Notes: generated from the letters alone by a model not told the origin. A stretch of DNA of 64,000 nt from Bemisia tabaci (GCF_918797505.1 NC_092797.1:25557372-25621371); one strand, 5' to 3'; shown: positions 21,275 through 32,754, counted from the first letter of the stretch. Numbers and translations are program-made.

Positions 21275-21838
21275 TACATTTTATTTTATTTAGTCCAAAA
21301 ACTCCATTTACTATGATTTATTCATCTTATTTCAGTTGATTTATTACAAAGGTAGAAGTTGTAAAAGCTCGGAAACAGCGTATTTCTAAATGCAAAATAT
21401 ATAGTTCAAAATATGATTTATTCCCTTTTGAAAACGATTTAACATTAAAAATTCCGGAGTTCCACATACGAAGTGACCGTTTTTCAACTTTTACTGTAAA
21501 GGTCTTTGCCATCAACTTAGTAAAGGAAATAAAGCACTATGCGAGAATGTGACGCAAATCGCGTGTGATTTTTTCCGGCCTTTTTTTGTGTGTGGTAGCT
21601 GTTTTTGCCTACCCAAGGTAATGAAGGTGTAAACAATTTTGCTTCATTTAATAACGCAGTCTGAGATTGGCTAAGGGTATATTTTCTGATTTTAAAGTAG
21701 TTACATTCGTGCTGACGCCTCTTCAAAAGAATTAATTAATGCATTGACAACGACGAATTCTTGCGTATCGCCTCCTTTCTTTAGTGCTTTGTCTTTTGGA
21801 TTTCTCAGTCAAAGTACCGGAGTCAAAATTTCGTGTCT
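21275..21838. other. Unassigned AT-rich DNA
   Basis: No match to other repeats and no supported exon between the TAAGTG array and B1. Confidence 0.4.
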
Positions 21839-22246
21839 CACCGAAAAAAAAATCTCGGCGTTTTTACCAAGGTCCGTTGGTATCTTTACCATCTCACTTT
21901 CTTACCAATTATTGGTAATTTTACCAAAACAGACTGGTACCTAAAAACCGGTCTTTTTACTGTTTTTTTCAGGTAAGAATACCACTTTTATTGGTAATCA
22001 ATTCCCGGTAACTTTGCCATTTTATCTCGGTAATTCTACCACAGTTGATAAAAAATATTGGCGTTTTTACCAAGGTCCAGTAAAATTACCGAGAAAGTTC
22101 AATAATTTTACCGATATTTCTCGGTAAAATTACCAATATCATAAATGGTAATTTTACCAAGAAAAAACTGGGATCAAATAGAACCCTGAATTCTCCGTAA
22201 TTTTACCCTTTTCTTGGTAAATACACCGAGATTTTTTTTTTCAGTG
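21839..22246. mobile_element. Fold-back MITE B1 (CACTG type, CT duplication)
   Basis: 408 bp, ends CACCGAAAAAAAAATCTCGG and CCGAGATTTTTTTTTTCAGTG with CT on both flanks. The interior is built of variants of TTTTACC and its complement, such as GGTAATTTTACC, giving extensive self-pairing. B2 and B3 are close copies. Confidence 0.9.
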
Positions 22247-22763
22247 CTGAATGAGGAGATAGTTTCTCAAAAAAACTTGTTTGATTATTGCGTGGAACTC
22301 TTCGAAATTAGGTGAATTAATCAAAGCACGACGGCACTTACCCCTTCATAAAGATAAACGAGGAGAGCGGCTGAAGTTCACCGAGCTGTGAGGCTCCTGC
22401 GCCACTTAAATAAAAACATCCGTAAAACAGAGAAAATATGGGTGGTGCGCGAAGTTTCCTTTAAAGACTCAGGCTCATACTCCTGGAAAACTCCCGCGTC
22501 TCCAAATCTTCCCGAAACTCCCCTATTTATAAATTAATTCCCCTCTCTCAGATTGATACGAGGCTAATATTGGAAAGCAATATCGTTTTAAAGCTTGTAC
22601 ATGAAACAAAGCGGGTTCATTTTCAGTCATGAAGATGTCGGTTTTGATTATTAATAACGCTCGTCTTGAAAAGCGAGAGACAGAATATTTATATTTTATT
22701 TGAATAAAAAAAAATGTAGAATAAAAAAATCAATCCATCGCTGAAAACTTGATTTTATAAAGA
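22247..22763. other. Unassigned AT-rich DNA
   Basis: About 520 bp between B1 and D1 with no repeat match and no supported exon. Confidence 0.4.
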
Positions 22764-22951
22764 CACTGAAAAAAATGTACGGGCTATATTGACATACCGT
22801 TCGTTCCGGGTACAGAGTCCGAAAGTTCTTAGTATCTTCGATTTCTCCTAGTGCTTCGCCCGGAAGTTTCCGCCGCTGAGTCCGGAACGCAGGCGGTATC
22901 TCTATATAGCCCGTAAGTACGGCTTCCACGGCCGGATTTTTTTTTTCAGTG
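22764..22951. mobile_element. Fold-back MITE D1 (CACTG type, GA duplication)
   Basis: 188 bp, starts CACTGAAAAAAATG and ends TTTTTTTTTCAGTG, flanked by GA on both sides. Internal arms ACGGGCTATATTGACATACC and its near complement; the CGGGCTATAT / ATATAGCCCG pair is exact. Same terminal style as A and B but unrelated interior. Confidence 0.87.
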
Positions 22952-23201
22952 GAATCTCAGTGGATTGAAATCTCGTGAGTAATTCCAATGGACCTCCTGT
23001 CAATTAGAACTGAACCTGGAACCGTCCTGTTCTGAACCTGCCAACAAGAGTCTAATTAATTGAAATTAGTAAATTGTAGATCGGAAGAAGAGTCAAAATT
23101 AACTGGCTTTAATATTCAATTTAAGATCAGAATGTTGGTTTCTTTGATTTACAATGTGCAAACTTCTCGTCATGATTTAGTTTTGAGTGAAAAAATACTC
23201 G

Positions 23202-23365
23202 ACGTCGTATCTTGAAAACTCACCTGATTTTTCTACTCTGTGTGTAGAACATTTTACAAACATTTCTAGCAATAGCGTTGATCAGTTGACCGTAGCTAAA
23301 ATATAATGGGAGCGGAGCTATGAATCGCCGCAAACGAGTCAAGTGCTTTTGTAGTTTTACCGTCA
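23202..23365. repeat. Degenerate F-family remnant
   Basis: Carries F landmarks in order: ACGTCGTATCTTGAAAACTC, GGGAGCGGAGCTATGAATCGCC, CGCAAACGAGTCA and TTTTACCGTCAATAA. Much of the left arm is missing. Confidence 0.45.
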
Positions 23366-23525
23366 ATAAGCATCATAACTAACACTTTTGGAAGTATCGA
23401 GTTACTCACTTACTAATTGCGGTCAGAAACTAAAATAATTATTTGTGGAAAAATTCGGTAATAATATCGAACTAAATTGTGAAATTAAAACTACATTTTT
23501 AAAAATTTCTCGTTTACTTATTTCT

Positions 23526-23655
23526 AATTGGACGTGTTTCTATCAAACGGAACTATGCGCATTATCACGTGAGCCCTGTTGTGCACATATTCTTATGGGT
23601 CTCAGGGCTCATGTCCTGATACACATAGTTCCGTTTGGCAGAAACACGTCCAATT
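23526..23655. mobile_element. Fold-back MITE K1
   Basis: 130 bp: AATTGGACGTGTTTCTATCA and its near complement; CAAACGGAACTATG pairs with CATAGTTCCGTTTG, and GAGCCCTG with CAGGGCTC, around a short loop containing TCTTATGGGTCTC. Confidence 0.87.
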
Positions 23656-24371
23656 TAGAAAATTAAATTGCAAGAAAATATTCCAACACTCAAACAATCT
23701 ACTCATACTTTCACTGAGGAGTTATCTCAAAAATAAATGGAACAAATTCGCATTATCATTATGCGCGAAATGTTGACTACATTCGGACATCGTGGCACAG
23801 ATTTATCTACGTGCGCAGATTTGAAGAAACGTGGGATATCGCGTTCATCCGGCATCTTCAGAAAGCTAATGTTGTCAGATTTCGTCGGCACAATAACGCC
23901 CTTTGTATCTTCCTTTAATTCGCCGACTAGTCGCGGATGAGCTTGGCACCAATGGAGGGTGGTTACTAGTTTTTCATAATTAGATATGCAACATGTGCTA
24001 TGGGTATGAATACTAATTCTCGACTCCTTACACAAACTTTACTGCGACCCCGGACAGAAGTCGGGGTTCCGTCGCAAAGCCCGTTTTGTTTTTCGTTGAA
24101 CTTGGTCTGCGCTCAAGTTTTCATGATCTAAAAACACGATTCATTATACTAAGTGGGACTCAAAAGTGAGAAAGTAGGTGACTGCAGCTCGTACTCGCAG
24201 TTCCATCTTTCCCTTGCTCAGCGGAGCGCACAATGCCCCTTGAAGAGGGGCGGTTATGAATTGCTCGTTGCGATTTTAATTCATCTCCGAAACCTTTATT
24301 ACTCTTGACCTCTCACCGGAGAAAGAAAAAAAAAAAAACAACAAACAGTAAAAATCTTGCGACAAAACATA
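23656..24371. other. Unassigned intergenic DNA
   Basis: No repeat match. A 102-codon minus-strand frame spans 23727-24035 but matches no family I know and has no convincing gene context. Confidence 0.35.
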
Positions 24372-24379
24372 CTGCTAGG

Positions 24380-24729
24380 CAGTGTTCGAAACTCACAGGT
24401 GCCAACGCGTCGTATCCGCCTAAAAAATCGGCCAAGGCGCTTAAAAATGAAGGGTCTGAGCCATCGTGGCCCATAAAGATTGCCCCCCCCCCCAAAAAAA
24501 AAAAAAAAAAAAATCGTAGTTTCTCTGTTAGGTGATTTTTCGAAATTTCCCTCAAGTATCAGCTACTAGTCCTGTAACTAAAACATCTTGCTCCTAACTT
24601 GTTACTAATTGCGCCGTGATATATAGGCAAAAAGTCAATTTGGCCCCTAAAAAATCTTCAATGGCCCCTAAAAATCGAGCTTGATGCGCCACATGGCTCC
24701 TGAAACTCCAAGGTGAGTTTCGAACACTG
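24380..24729 (-). mobile_element. hAT-type MITE R2, perfect 8-bp duplication
   Basis: 350 bp, CAGTGTTCGAAACTCAC at both ends in inverted orientation, with CTGCTAGG at 24372-24379 and 24730-24737. The 8-bp duplication and CAGTG-type ends point to hAT. Relative to R1 it is inverted and has an expanded homopolymer tract (11 C then 20 A at 24483-24513) where R1 has T8GTG6. Confidence 0.95.
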
Positions 24730-24935
24730 CTGCTAGGAACAGCCGAATAGCAATAATGCGTTAGTCTACGAGGAATGGTTCTTGGGTCCGTGAGGGTCAA
24801 CGGTCAACTTGTAGCAAGTTATGTTATTTCAATCAATCAATGTCCTTTGCCTATTTTGAAATGAAGCCAACAAAACATGAAAAAAGAGCAAGGAGGAGGA
24901 CGCACTTAATGGTCTCCTATGGCCCACCGTGCCGC

Positions 24936-25118
24936 CCTCCTATGGTGTAGTGGTTGTAGCGCTAGCTCTATGATCGGGAGATCCCGGGTTCGATACTCGG
25001 CCAAGCGACCCGAGTTTAATGGTCTCAAACAATGCTTGCCTGGGACTAGTTATTCGGGACGGAGGGGGGACGAAACTAAAGCGCAGGATTAGCCTTGTGG
25101 GCTACTTGAAGTATTAAA
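24936..25118 (+). mobile_element. tRNA-derived SINE candidate
   Basis: The head has an A-box-like TGGTGTAGTGGTTGTAGCGC and B-box GGTTCGATACTCG. The T-arm can fold (CCGGG with CTCGG), but the acceptor stem cannot close, so it is not a functional tRNA. About 110 bases of unrelated body and a short A-run (TTAAAAAAAC) follow. No second copy in the window, no clear target duplication. Confidence 0.6.
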
Positions 25119-25120
25119 AA

Positions 25121-25260
25121 AACATGACGGCGCAGGGATACAACTATTCGTGCTTAATGGATGTCCGTGTTGCATCAGCAAAATTGAAGGCGCGAAAGTG
25201 AGGCGTGCACTTGAAATGCTCCGATCTATGCTGCCAATAAGTTGTCGCTCTGATTAGGGA
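25121..25260 (+). repeat. Dispersed repeat G2
   Basis: GGATACAACTATTCGTGCTT, GGATGTCCGTGTTGCATCAG, AAAATTGAAGGCGCG, then GTCGCTCTGATTAGGGA match G1 and G4. It starts immediately after the A-run of the SINE candidate. Confidence 0.75.
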
Positions 25261-25819
25261 ATACTTTCAAGATGGTGATTAGCGAAGGGGTAGAGGTAAT
25301 TTTGTGCAAAGCAGAATAACCTTTCCCAGGAATAATAGACTTACCCTTATGACTACGAGTATATTCTGCGTAATAAAGAGTCATGACATTCAATTGGCTG
25401 AACACTAACTCATGCCTATTGACTAGTGCGTTTAAGCACCTTGTATTAATTAACTTGCTGACCTGCTACGTTAAAGATAACTCATGAAAGATATTTCAAA
25501 TGAAAGGTTAAATCCAAGCCGTAGTTAGAGGCGGAAAATAAATTTGAGGGATGCTCGTGGTTCTGACAGGGAATGGCGGTCTTCGTAGGATGAAACCTTC
25601 CGCGCCCAGGATACTTTCGTTCCCGGTGAAGTAAAGTTTCCAATTTTGAACTTTGAGGAGAGTTTGAAATGCTTCCAGTGTTTCATTGCGGATTGAATCC
25701 TCAAGTGAAATCATCCGTGATTTCAGTGAGAGCTAGCAATGTGGGTTTTTATTCAGAGCGAGGGCACATATCAAACAAGATTTCAGTTCTGCCAAATTCA
25801 AAGAAAAGGGCTGAGTTTC

Positions 25820-25857
<38 letters not shown>

Positions 25858-26821
25858 CATCGAGCAATTTTGAATATATTCAGAGCTACTTTTTACTTTT
25901 AATATAAGACAATAAAGACTACAGTTTAAAATTTGGTCTCTCGTCTCCTCTTTACCTGTGCTCTCGTATAAATTTAAGGGTCGTGACACTCAGGATGCTC
26001 AATTCTCAGCTTTGAGTCGCAAAAAGGTCAAAATATTTGTAAGCAGCATAGCACATATTGTATAGAATTAAGAATAATTCACGTATAAGGAAATCTCTCT
26101 GATAACGAGAATTTATTTTTTAAAAAAATGCGTATGAAGTCTTAGAGCTCAATGTTATTTTTAAAATACAGAGACCTGGTGACCTTTTGACTTGATAAAC
26201 TCCAAGACCAAGACTCTGATATTCGAATCATTGTCGTGTCATTTTTCAATTTTATAGCTTTTGCACTTTAAACTTGGAGAGCTTTCCTGAAGTTGCACCA
26301 GTTTCACGTATCGTGCACTTCAGTGCATGACCGCTAATGTTTCTTTTGAAACCAATTACTAAAACTTATCGACGAAAGTTTACTGATTGAAGTCATTCCT
26401 CATGCCAAACGAGTAGCAATCGATTGATATTGGACCAAAACAATATTACACTCTTCATCGTACAGTTCCACATTAAGACCTCGTTGAAGACCGTACACAC
26501 CTGGGAAAGTTCGAAAATCAGCTCTTGAACGTTTTATGAAGTTAATGAAGTAATTGCGAAAGTTTACACAAATGTCTGTGGTTCGTCTATTTCAAGACCT
26601 ATAATTAGAATTTATGAAAGCCCCCCACCTCCGCGGGTCATTATGAAGGGGAGAGATGAAAGAGAGGAGAGGGGAGAGATTGAGAAAGAAAGGAAAGAGG
26701 GAAGGGAACCACGAGTAGCAAATTTATCCTTATGAGGTAAACTATAAAGTATTAGGCCGACGAGTTTATTGAGAAATTAAAAAACAAAAATATATTTCTC
26801 CTGGAGAATATGTTACCTTTA
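25261..26821. other. Unassigned DNA with a 31-A tract
   Basis: About 1.5 kb without a repeat match apart from A31 at 25825-25855. Purine-rich GA-type sequence lies at 26645-26705. No exon supported. Confidence 0.4.
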
Positions 26822-27694
26822 TCTATACTATAAGCTCCAAGACCTCCTAATTTTGCGAAACTGGTGACGCTTAGTTCCAGCGTTCTACCGGGCCGATTTT
26901 CATGATTTTTGCGGCTATTGACGGGCAATTGTCTCTAGATAAGCCAACTCTTTTCAGATTTTGAAAATATGGCCCAGGTTTTTTTATATTACGTGGTAAA
27001 GTTGCGAATTCTCCCATATAAACAATGTAAATTTATGTGTTTTGTCATAGTTCGTTTGAGCATTCTACTGGGCCGATTTCCATGATTTTTGCGTAAATCG
27101 ACAGGTAATAGGCTCTAGATGAGCCCGCTCTAATCAGATTTTGGAAAAAGGACCCAGGTTTTTTTAAAATCACGTTATTAAAGTGAGTGAATTTACAGAG
27201 TGCTCCGGGACTGCTACCGCTATGCGCGGGAGGATGCGCAGTGGTCGAGGAGGTTGCGCAGTAGGTGTGTAGCCTGCGCATCAGCTCTACACTTATCTAC
27301 ACAAGATTTCCGCCGATTACCTCAAGACGAGCGGTGGCCGAGTCGTCTACGACGTCGGAAGTGTCCACATTGATCAAGGTGTGGGTTCGATCCCCGCCTC
27401 CAGAGATACTTAATAATTATCCGATTTAAACAGATCGTTGTTTTACTGTAATATTTCATCAAGCAGTCATTCCAAAACGCGTCCTTTTGACTTCAAAAAT
27501 TTTTTTTTCTTTATTCATCAAAACCAAAAATTATTTCATTCTATTAAGTATACCTCATATCGAATTTTTTTAGGGGAAAAATAAAACTAATACTAATAGG
27601 AGGGTAAAAATAGGGCCGCGAAGCGGCCCATTGATGGCGCGGAGCGCCTTCGGGGGGTTGGGCCGCGTAGCGGCCAGGGGGCGTAGCCCCCTAG
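26822..27694 (+). mobile_element. Non-autonomous Helitron H3
   Basis: Starts TCTATACTATAAGCTC after A and ends GGGGGCGTAGCCCCCTAG before T. Same internal order as H1 and H2. 873 bp, no helicase frame. The variable part of the tRNA-like module differs from H1 and H2, while the two pol III boxes are kept. Confidence 0.93.
27328..27402 (+). repeat. tRNA-Ser/Leu-like module in Helitron H3
   Basis: A-box-like TGGCCGAGTCGTCTACGACG and B-box GGGTTCGATCCCC with Ser/Leu-type spacing. As in H1, the 3' acceptor side does not pair. Confidence 0.7.
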
Positions 27695-28085
27695 TTATTT
27701 ATATTTTTCTCGTCGAAGATAATTCTAGAATTCTTCATTATGAACAGTTTTACTTTACACATCACAATAATGTTGCTTCGATTTACGCCTAATCTCTTAC
27801 AGAAATGAACATTAGGTGGATCAAGGCGCAACTACAAGCCACCTTTATTTCGTTTTGAATTACTCCGTTAAGTTCATCCTCGCTTACTTCCTAATTTACC
27901 TTTCCGTTCAAAACACATCGAAGACAATCAGGAACAAAACAGACGAACAGAGTTAACATAGTTTCAGGTGTAGCGTTTTTTAGTTGTTGTTTTACTTTTC
28001 GAAAAAAAACCGATTGATTGCTCGTATTAGTAAAGTTCGTATACAAAAGAAACATCACTCACTAAGGGGACATGCGTAACAGTCG
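27695..28085. other. Unassigned DNA after Helitron H3
   Basis: AT-rich, no repeat match, no exon supported. Confidence 0.4.
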
Positions 28086-28335
28086 ACAAGGTATCGTCAC
28101 CTTACGGCTAAAGTATAAAAATTTCCGCCGCCGTTTTATTTTTTTACACATGGAATTGTTGGTTGAATCTGTTCAAAAATTTCACCGAATTTTATCAGCA
28201 GCACAAAGAAAATTCAGTGAAATTTTCGGACAGCTTCGTTGATCAATTTCTCCGTAAGAAAATAAAACGGCGGCGGAAATTTTGAAACGTCGCATGTCGC
28301 TTGTTATACTTTGGCCGAAAGATGACGACATGCCT
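28086..28335. mobile_element. Fold-back MITE Z1
   Basis: Left arm GACAAGGTATCGTCACCTTA and CGGCTAAAGTATAA; right arm TTATACTTTGGCCG and AAAGATGACGACATGCCT. Next, AAAATTTCCGCCGCCGTTTT pairs exactly with its complement near 28262, and AAAATTTCACCGAATTTT pairs with AAAATTCAGTGAAATTTT. About 250 bp. Confidence 0.87.
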
Positions 28336-28602
28336 AGGAAGGTAAGTCAATCCTCAACACTAACGCCCCCTTGAAGGTTCCCTAACGTTTCCGAAAAACT
28401 TTCAACAAAAGATGTTTCTACACATCCATTGCCAATATCTCAGCAAATCATTGCCGTTAACGCTTCCTTAAAATGCAGTATTTGGCAACGTTGTATGATA
28501 TCCAAATTCAGAGGTCCGTTATGGTCAACGCGATTATACCCGCAACATGGATGTCGCTTAAATACACATGTTTTTACGCCAGGCGTTGCAAATAAGAAAA
28601 CC

Positions 28603-28690
28603 AGCGCGCCTGCAATTTGATGTGCATGCAACACGGAGGTCCATCGAACACGAATAGTTGTATCCCAGCGCCTTCAATTTTTTCGCTTAT
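28603..28690 (-). repeat. Dispersed repeat G3, fragment
   Basis: GCGCGCCTGCAATTTGATG, then GCAACACGG, then CACGAATAGTTGTATC and GCGCCTTCAATTTTTTCGC, the reverse strand of the G core. Only about 90 bp remain. Confidence 0.65.
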
Positions 28691-28803
28691 TATGACGGGC
28701 TATGTTACGGCATTTCATTGCAAGTGACGAATGTTTTTGGCCAGTTCCTCGACTGGCCGTGGGGTGTATGAGGTATTGCCTTATTTTACAGACTCGAAGT
28801 TAT

Positions 28804-28941
28804 AATTGGACTACATTTTGCAATTAGGAACTATAAATCCAACGTAAAACAACGTATGTGCCATTAATTTCCCTATGCACATAAGTGTTTTTCAGATGAG
28901 CCAGAATTTATAGGTCCAAATTGCAAAATGCAGTCCAATTT
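28804..28941. mobile_element. Fold-back MITE L1
   Basis: 138 bp: ATTGGACTACATTTTGCAAT at the left and ATTGCAAAATGCAGTCCAAT at the right, with GGAACTATAAATCC pairing with a GAATTTATAGGTCC block. L2 at 37224-37376 is the same family in inverse orientation. Confidence 0.87.
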
Positions 28942-28976
28942 TAAAAGCCAAATCACTGGATGCTCGTCGCATGAGG

Positions 28977-29013
28977 CTTGTGATACTTTGGCCGGAGGGT
29001 GACGGTATCTAGA
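28977..29013 (+). repeat. Orphan end of family Z
   Basis: TTGTGATACTTTGGCCGGAG and GGTGACGGTATCT match the right terminus of Z1 at 28305-28335. No partner arm follows. Confidence 0.5.
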
Positions 29014-29710
29014 TAAAGTTAGTTAAAGTTTAAAATTTGTTCATTAGAGGTGAATTGTTTTCGGTTCTCCGGTTCGTTTGATTTGAGATGAAGATAAAAT
29101 TGACATGGCATGACTCTGCACTTAAAATTACCGGAAACAAAGGAGTTTCACGATCTTGGCCACGCGAGAGGGGGAGACCGAGATAAACATTCAATTACAT
29201 CAAAAACACGGTCGCTGTACGCGTTGTAACTCGGGCGCAGGAGTCGAGCACAACACAAAGACGGAGAGAAAAGACGGAGGGCATCAAGATTTTCAGGGCG
29301 GCGAATTTCCAAGCGTGAGCAGCAGAGGTAAGAGAGAGCAACAGAGGAATGTACACAAAGTAATGACTTTCATATTGCCGACCTCTTCCGCCTCTGTAAA
29401 TTATCGAGCAAGGTGTCTCCTCGACCCCGACATCATGGTCCTTTCAATGTCCGCTTTTAAATTATCGCAGGATTTTTCAACGCTTTCCTAGAAATTGGTC
29501 TTTTAAATTTCCCTGATTGGATGGAGCCGTGAGTGCTCTTCATTGAGAGAAAGTAGCGGAGAAGGTAAGAGAGGAGGAGACGAAGGGGAGACGAAGGGGG
29601 GGTTGGGGTGGAAATGGAACTGTTGAACGTTATCAGTTTATCACAGCATTGAGGTACGATTTGGATGAGCAGTGCCCTGCGCTGTTCCACCGGAATAGCG
29701 GTTACAGATA
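29014..29710. other. Unassigned DNA
   Basis: A plus-strand frame of 111 codons (29156-29491) and a minus-strand frame of 135 codons (29457-29864, running into the F fragment) lack recognisable domains. Purine-rich GGAGAAGG-type sequence lies at 29550-29610. Confidence 0.3.
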
Positions 29711-29790
29711 CAATATATCGACGGTGAAACTGCAAAAATGCGTATCTTGGTTGCAATGTTTCAAAATTGCAATGTTCAGCTATTGCACAA
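29711..29790 (+). repeat. Left-end fragment of family F
   Basis: ATATATCGACGGTGAAACTG, then GCGTATCTTGGTTGCAATG, equivalent to the first about 80 bases of F7 at 46878. The remainder is missing. Confidence 0.6.
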
Positions 29791-29914
29791 TTTTTCTTTA
29801 CTGTTTGTATCCAAAGTGTTAAGGATCCTGATGTCACGGGAATTTTCTTGCAGTAATTGACCACTGGAAACTCCCAAAAAGTGACTTAAAAACGCCTAAA
29901 AATTCGGATTTCCA

Positions 29915-30107
29915 AAACGACCACTTTCACGTAGGAACGGGATCGGTACACTCGTGACGTCACACTACGACTGCCAATGGACGCACGTCAAGCAAATGCC
30001 CATTCCTTATAGAGAAATTGTAAATGATGAAGAGACCAGGTTTGTGACTGTGACGTCACGAGTGTACTGTACGTGACCCGCGTAAAAATGACCGTCTTGA
30101 ATGTGTC
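29915..30107. mobile_element. Fold-back element V
   Basis: Arms GGTACACTCGTGACGTCAC at 29945-29963 and GTGACGTCACGAGTGTACTG at 30050-30069, with a weaker outer pair (ACGACCACTTTCACG with CGTAAAAATGACCGT). Single copy in the window. Confidence 0.75.
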
Positions 30108-30170
30108 GGTTCATGAAACAGCTTTCTCTTGAGTTTGGGAGGAGGTTTCAAGATTTTTTAACAGCGCCAT

Positions 30171-30172
<2 letters not shown>

Positions 30173-30203
<31 letters not shown>
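30173..30203 (+). repeat. 31-T homopolymer
   Basis: An uninterrupted run of 31 T between GCGCCATGG and GAAATTTGC. It could be the A-tail of a minus-strand retroelement, but no element body is recognisable upstream. Confidence 0.9.
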
Positions 30204-30204
<1 letters not shown>

Positions 30205-30251
30205 AAATTTGCTATTGGAATCAGATGTCAATTCCCAAATACCCACACTTT

Positions 30252-30390
30252 GCATGAATTCGTCGCCGACCTGACATAAGGGCGTAACAACACTCTGCAA
30301 TGAACCCTGTCTTTCATACAAGTCAATGTTTCTCCGGGCTCATCTCAATGTGTAGTTACGCCCTTATGTCAGCCAAGCGACGAATTATGC
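30252..30390. mobile_element. Fold-back element U
   Basis: GCATGAATTCGTCGCCGACC and CTGACATAAGGGCGTAAC at the left pair with GTTACGCCCTTATGTCAG and CCAAGCGACGAATTATGC at the right; about 139 bp with a central loop of about 60 bp. Confidence 0.82.
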
Positions 30391-31081
30391 CACCAAAAAA
30401 AATAACAAATATTAGGGAAACACCAGTTTAAGTAAATCCTAAAGACTTTTCCACCCAGATTCATGAAACGGCGAATTTATTCTTCGGAAAAGAAAGGTCG
30501 GGGGGCAATCATTATTTCTTGGGCGTTCTCCTTTCCCAAACTGACGGATTTCATAATTTAATCGGGAGACTTCACCTAACAAACGGAGATGGCAATTCTC
30601 AAAAGCTGCACCTAAAGAAGCTCAAAAGATTTAGATTTTGATTGGATGTAACGATCTTAATTTCGTAAATCTACCTATGTACGGTGCTGTCAGCGATTGC
30701 AAAAATAACAGTCATCTCAGTCGATTTGAGTGAGAGCGTGTGCGCTCTGTGAAGCGAAGGGTAACGATGAAAGGAGGAGATACGAAAAAGAGAGGGTTGG
30801 CGGGAGGGGATGAGGAGCGGAGGAGAGGAGGACAGGAAATTCAGTGAACGAAACGGAGAACTAATTAAAACTAATTCTAACATTATTAAATGGTGCTCAA
30901 CGGAAGAGTTTCACAGAGCAAGGCTTCGCCAGAGCTAATACAAATCTGGGGATGCTCTCTTCCTGCGGATCGTCACTGCTACTTGTAATACTTCATACTT
31001 CGGAAGAATCATATCCAAAAGGCATCACTTTCATTTGAGTTCACTTTCTTATGATGCGGCTTCTCCTGCCATTTCACAATG
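30391..31081. other. Unassigned DNA
   Basis: No repeat match. A GA-rich tract lies at 30770-30850. No exon supported. Confidence 0.4.
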
Positions 31082-31580
31082 AAGATGTTGCATGTGTGAG
31101 GAATTTGCGATTTGACTTTTGATTCTTACATAAAAGTTCGCGAGAAACACGATGGTCCCACTGGTTTTCTCTGAAATCAACTCTTAAGCTCAAAAAAAGC
31201 TCTCAAGTTGAGGCCAAAATGGAGGGGATATCCCACGCTATCCTGAGAGTCCACCTCTACATCAAGACAAACTCTTCATGCAAAGATAGGGAGCAAATAC
31301 ATTGACAGGGCTGCCACTTTATTTAGGGACTCTAAAACTGAAAACACGGCAACCCTGTTAATGCATTTGCTCCCTATCTTTGCATGGAGAGTTTTCCTTG
31401 ATGTAGAGGTGGACTCTCAGGAAAGCGTGGGATATCCCCTCCATTTTGGCCTCAACTTGAGAGCTGTTTTTGAGCTTGGAGTTGATCTCAGAGAAAATCA
31501 GTGGCACCATCGTGTTTCTCGCAAACTTATATACAATAATCAATAGTCTAATCGCAAATTCCTCACACATGCAACATCTC
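31082..31580. mobile_element. Near-continuous 500-bp palindrome N
   Basis: The left half runs from AAGATGTTGCATGTGTGAGG and the right half ends CCTCACACATGCAACATCT; the arms match almost throughout, with CAAAATGGAGGGGATATCCC pairing with GGGATATCCCCTCCATTTTG, and a loop of only about 30 bp around 31320-31347. The two arms differ by scattered substitutions and small indels. Single copy here. Confidence 0.9.
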
Positions 31581-32329
31581 TATTATACATTCCCTGATAC
31601 TCCAAATTTTTCTAAGTTTTTGGTCACCCTAACAGAAAGATCCTCGAGGGAAATCAATCTCATGTAAATCTGTAGACTTTCTAAGTGTTAGTTCTTCTTG
31701 ACTACTTGATCAGCATGACAGCAAAAATTATGCGACTCAATAAAAGAAGACCTACCAATGTGTCTACATTTAAGAGGGGGAGGGAGAAGAGATGAAAAGT
31801 TTCATTCTTACAGCATTAAATGCACATGCACATGCACATGCCAACATGCGCAGTTATCACGGAGATCGATACAAAACTGACACATTTTTATTGATTTTAC
31901 AAATTATTTTTTGGGGAGAGGATTAAACTTCCCGTTTTTCCGGTAATTTTTTGAAGAGAGGAGAAAGTGTAAATTTACATATAGGAAAACTATGCGTCTA
32001 TTTTCAGTGATATTATTGTATTCCAGAGCTCGAATATTTATATTTTTAAATTTGGCGGTTCATCTTTACATGGAGCTTTTTTTTTGGAAGAGGGGGGTGG
32101 CCTTTTCTTCTAGAAGTTTTTAACTGCATAATGTTTATTAAATCATTAAATCATCTCCTGAATCATTGAATGACACGGATTACTGACAAAAATCCCTCTT
32201 CAAATTTTCGAAAAAATTATTGTAGTAGACCTAAAGTTGTGTATTGCCCCAGGTGGATTCCTATTGATGACAGCCCACTTACCTCAACTTGCTCCCTTTT
32301 GTAGTAGATATACTTGCGCGCCTCCGCCA
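31581..32329. other. Unassigned DNA
   Basis: Contains a GCACAT microsatellite patch at 31821-31841. No exon or transposon match. Confidence 0.4.
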
Positions 32330-32337
32330 GAGAAAAT

Positions 32338-32501
32338 CAGTGGCGTGGCGTGCTTTGCGATCCATCAGTATTTCCCCATTTGAAGCTGTGGTAAATAATC
32401 GATTATTAAGGTGTTCGCTGCGAACACCCTGTTTATCCATACTTTTCCATAGGTTTAAATGGCTGATCAATCGATAAATCGCAAAACGCGCCACGCCACT
32501 G
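32338..32501. mobile_element. hAT-type MITE Q1, perfect 8-bp duplication
   Basis: 164 bp, CAGTGGCGTGGCGTGCTTTG at the left and CGCGCCACGCCACTG at the right. GAGAAAAT occurs at 32330-32337 and 32502-32509. The palindromic middle contains ATCGATTATTAAGG and GGTGTTCGCTGCGAACACC. Q2 is a relative. Confidence 0.93.
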
Positions 32502-32754
32502 GAGAAAATCAACACTCAATGGCGGACTCGATATTTAATTCCGGAAATAACGAGTAGGAATTACCTCATTAATAGGTCCTAATGCGGTTGAATTTTGAAA
32601 GCCAATCAACGCCACAATTCCTTGTCGGGCTGCACATTCGGGCGATAGTCGCTTGTGAAAAGGCGCATTGTGATGACGATGGGTCTTCTGACACGAGTTG
32701 ATCCCCCCCCCCCTCTTTCCCCATCGCCCCATGCCTTTTCCCCGCACATCCATG

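Noticed and set aside
30173..30203. Retroelement poly-A tail on the minus strand
   Set aside because: No recognisable element body or target duplication next to the T31 tract.
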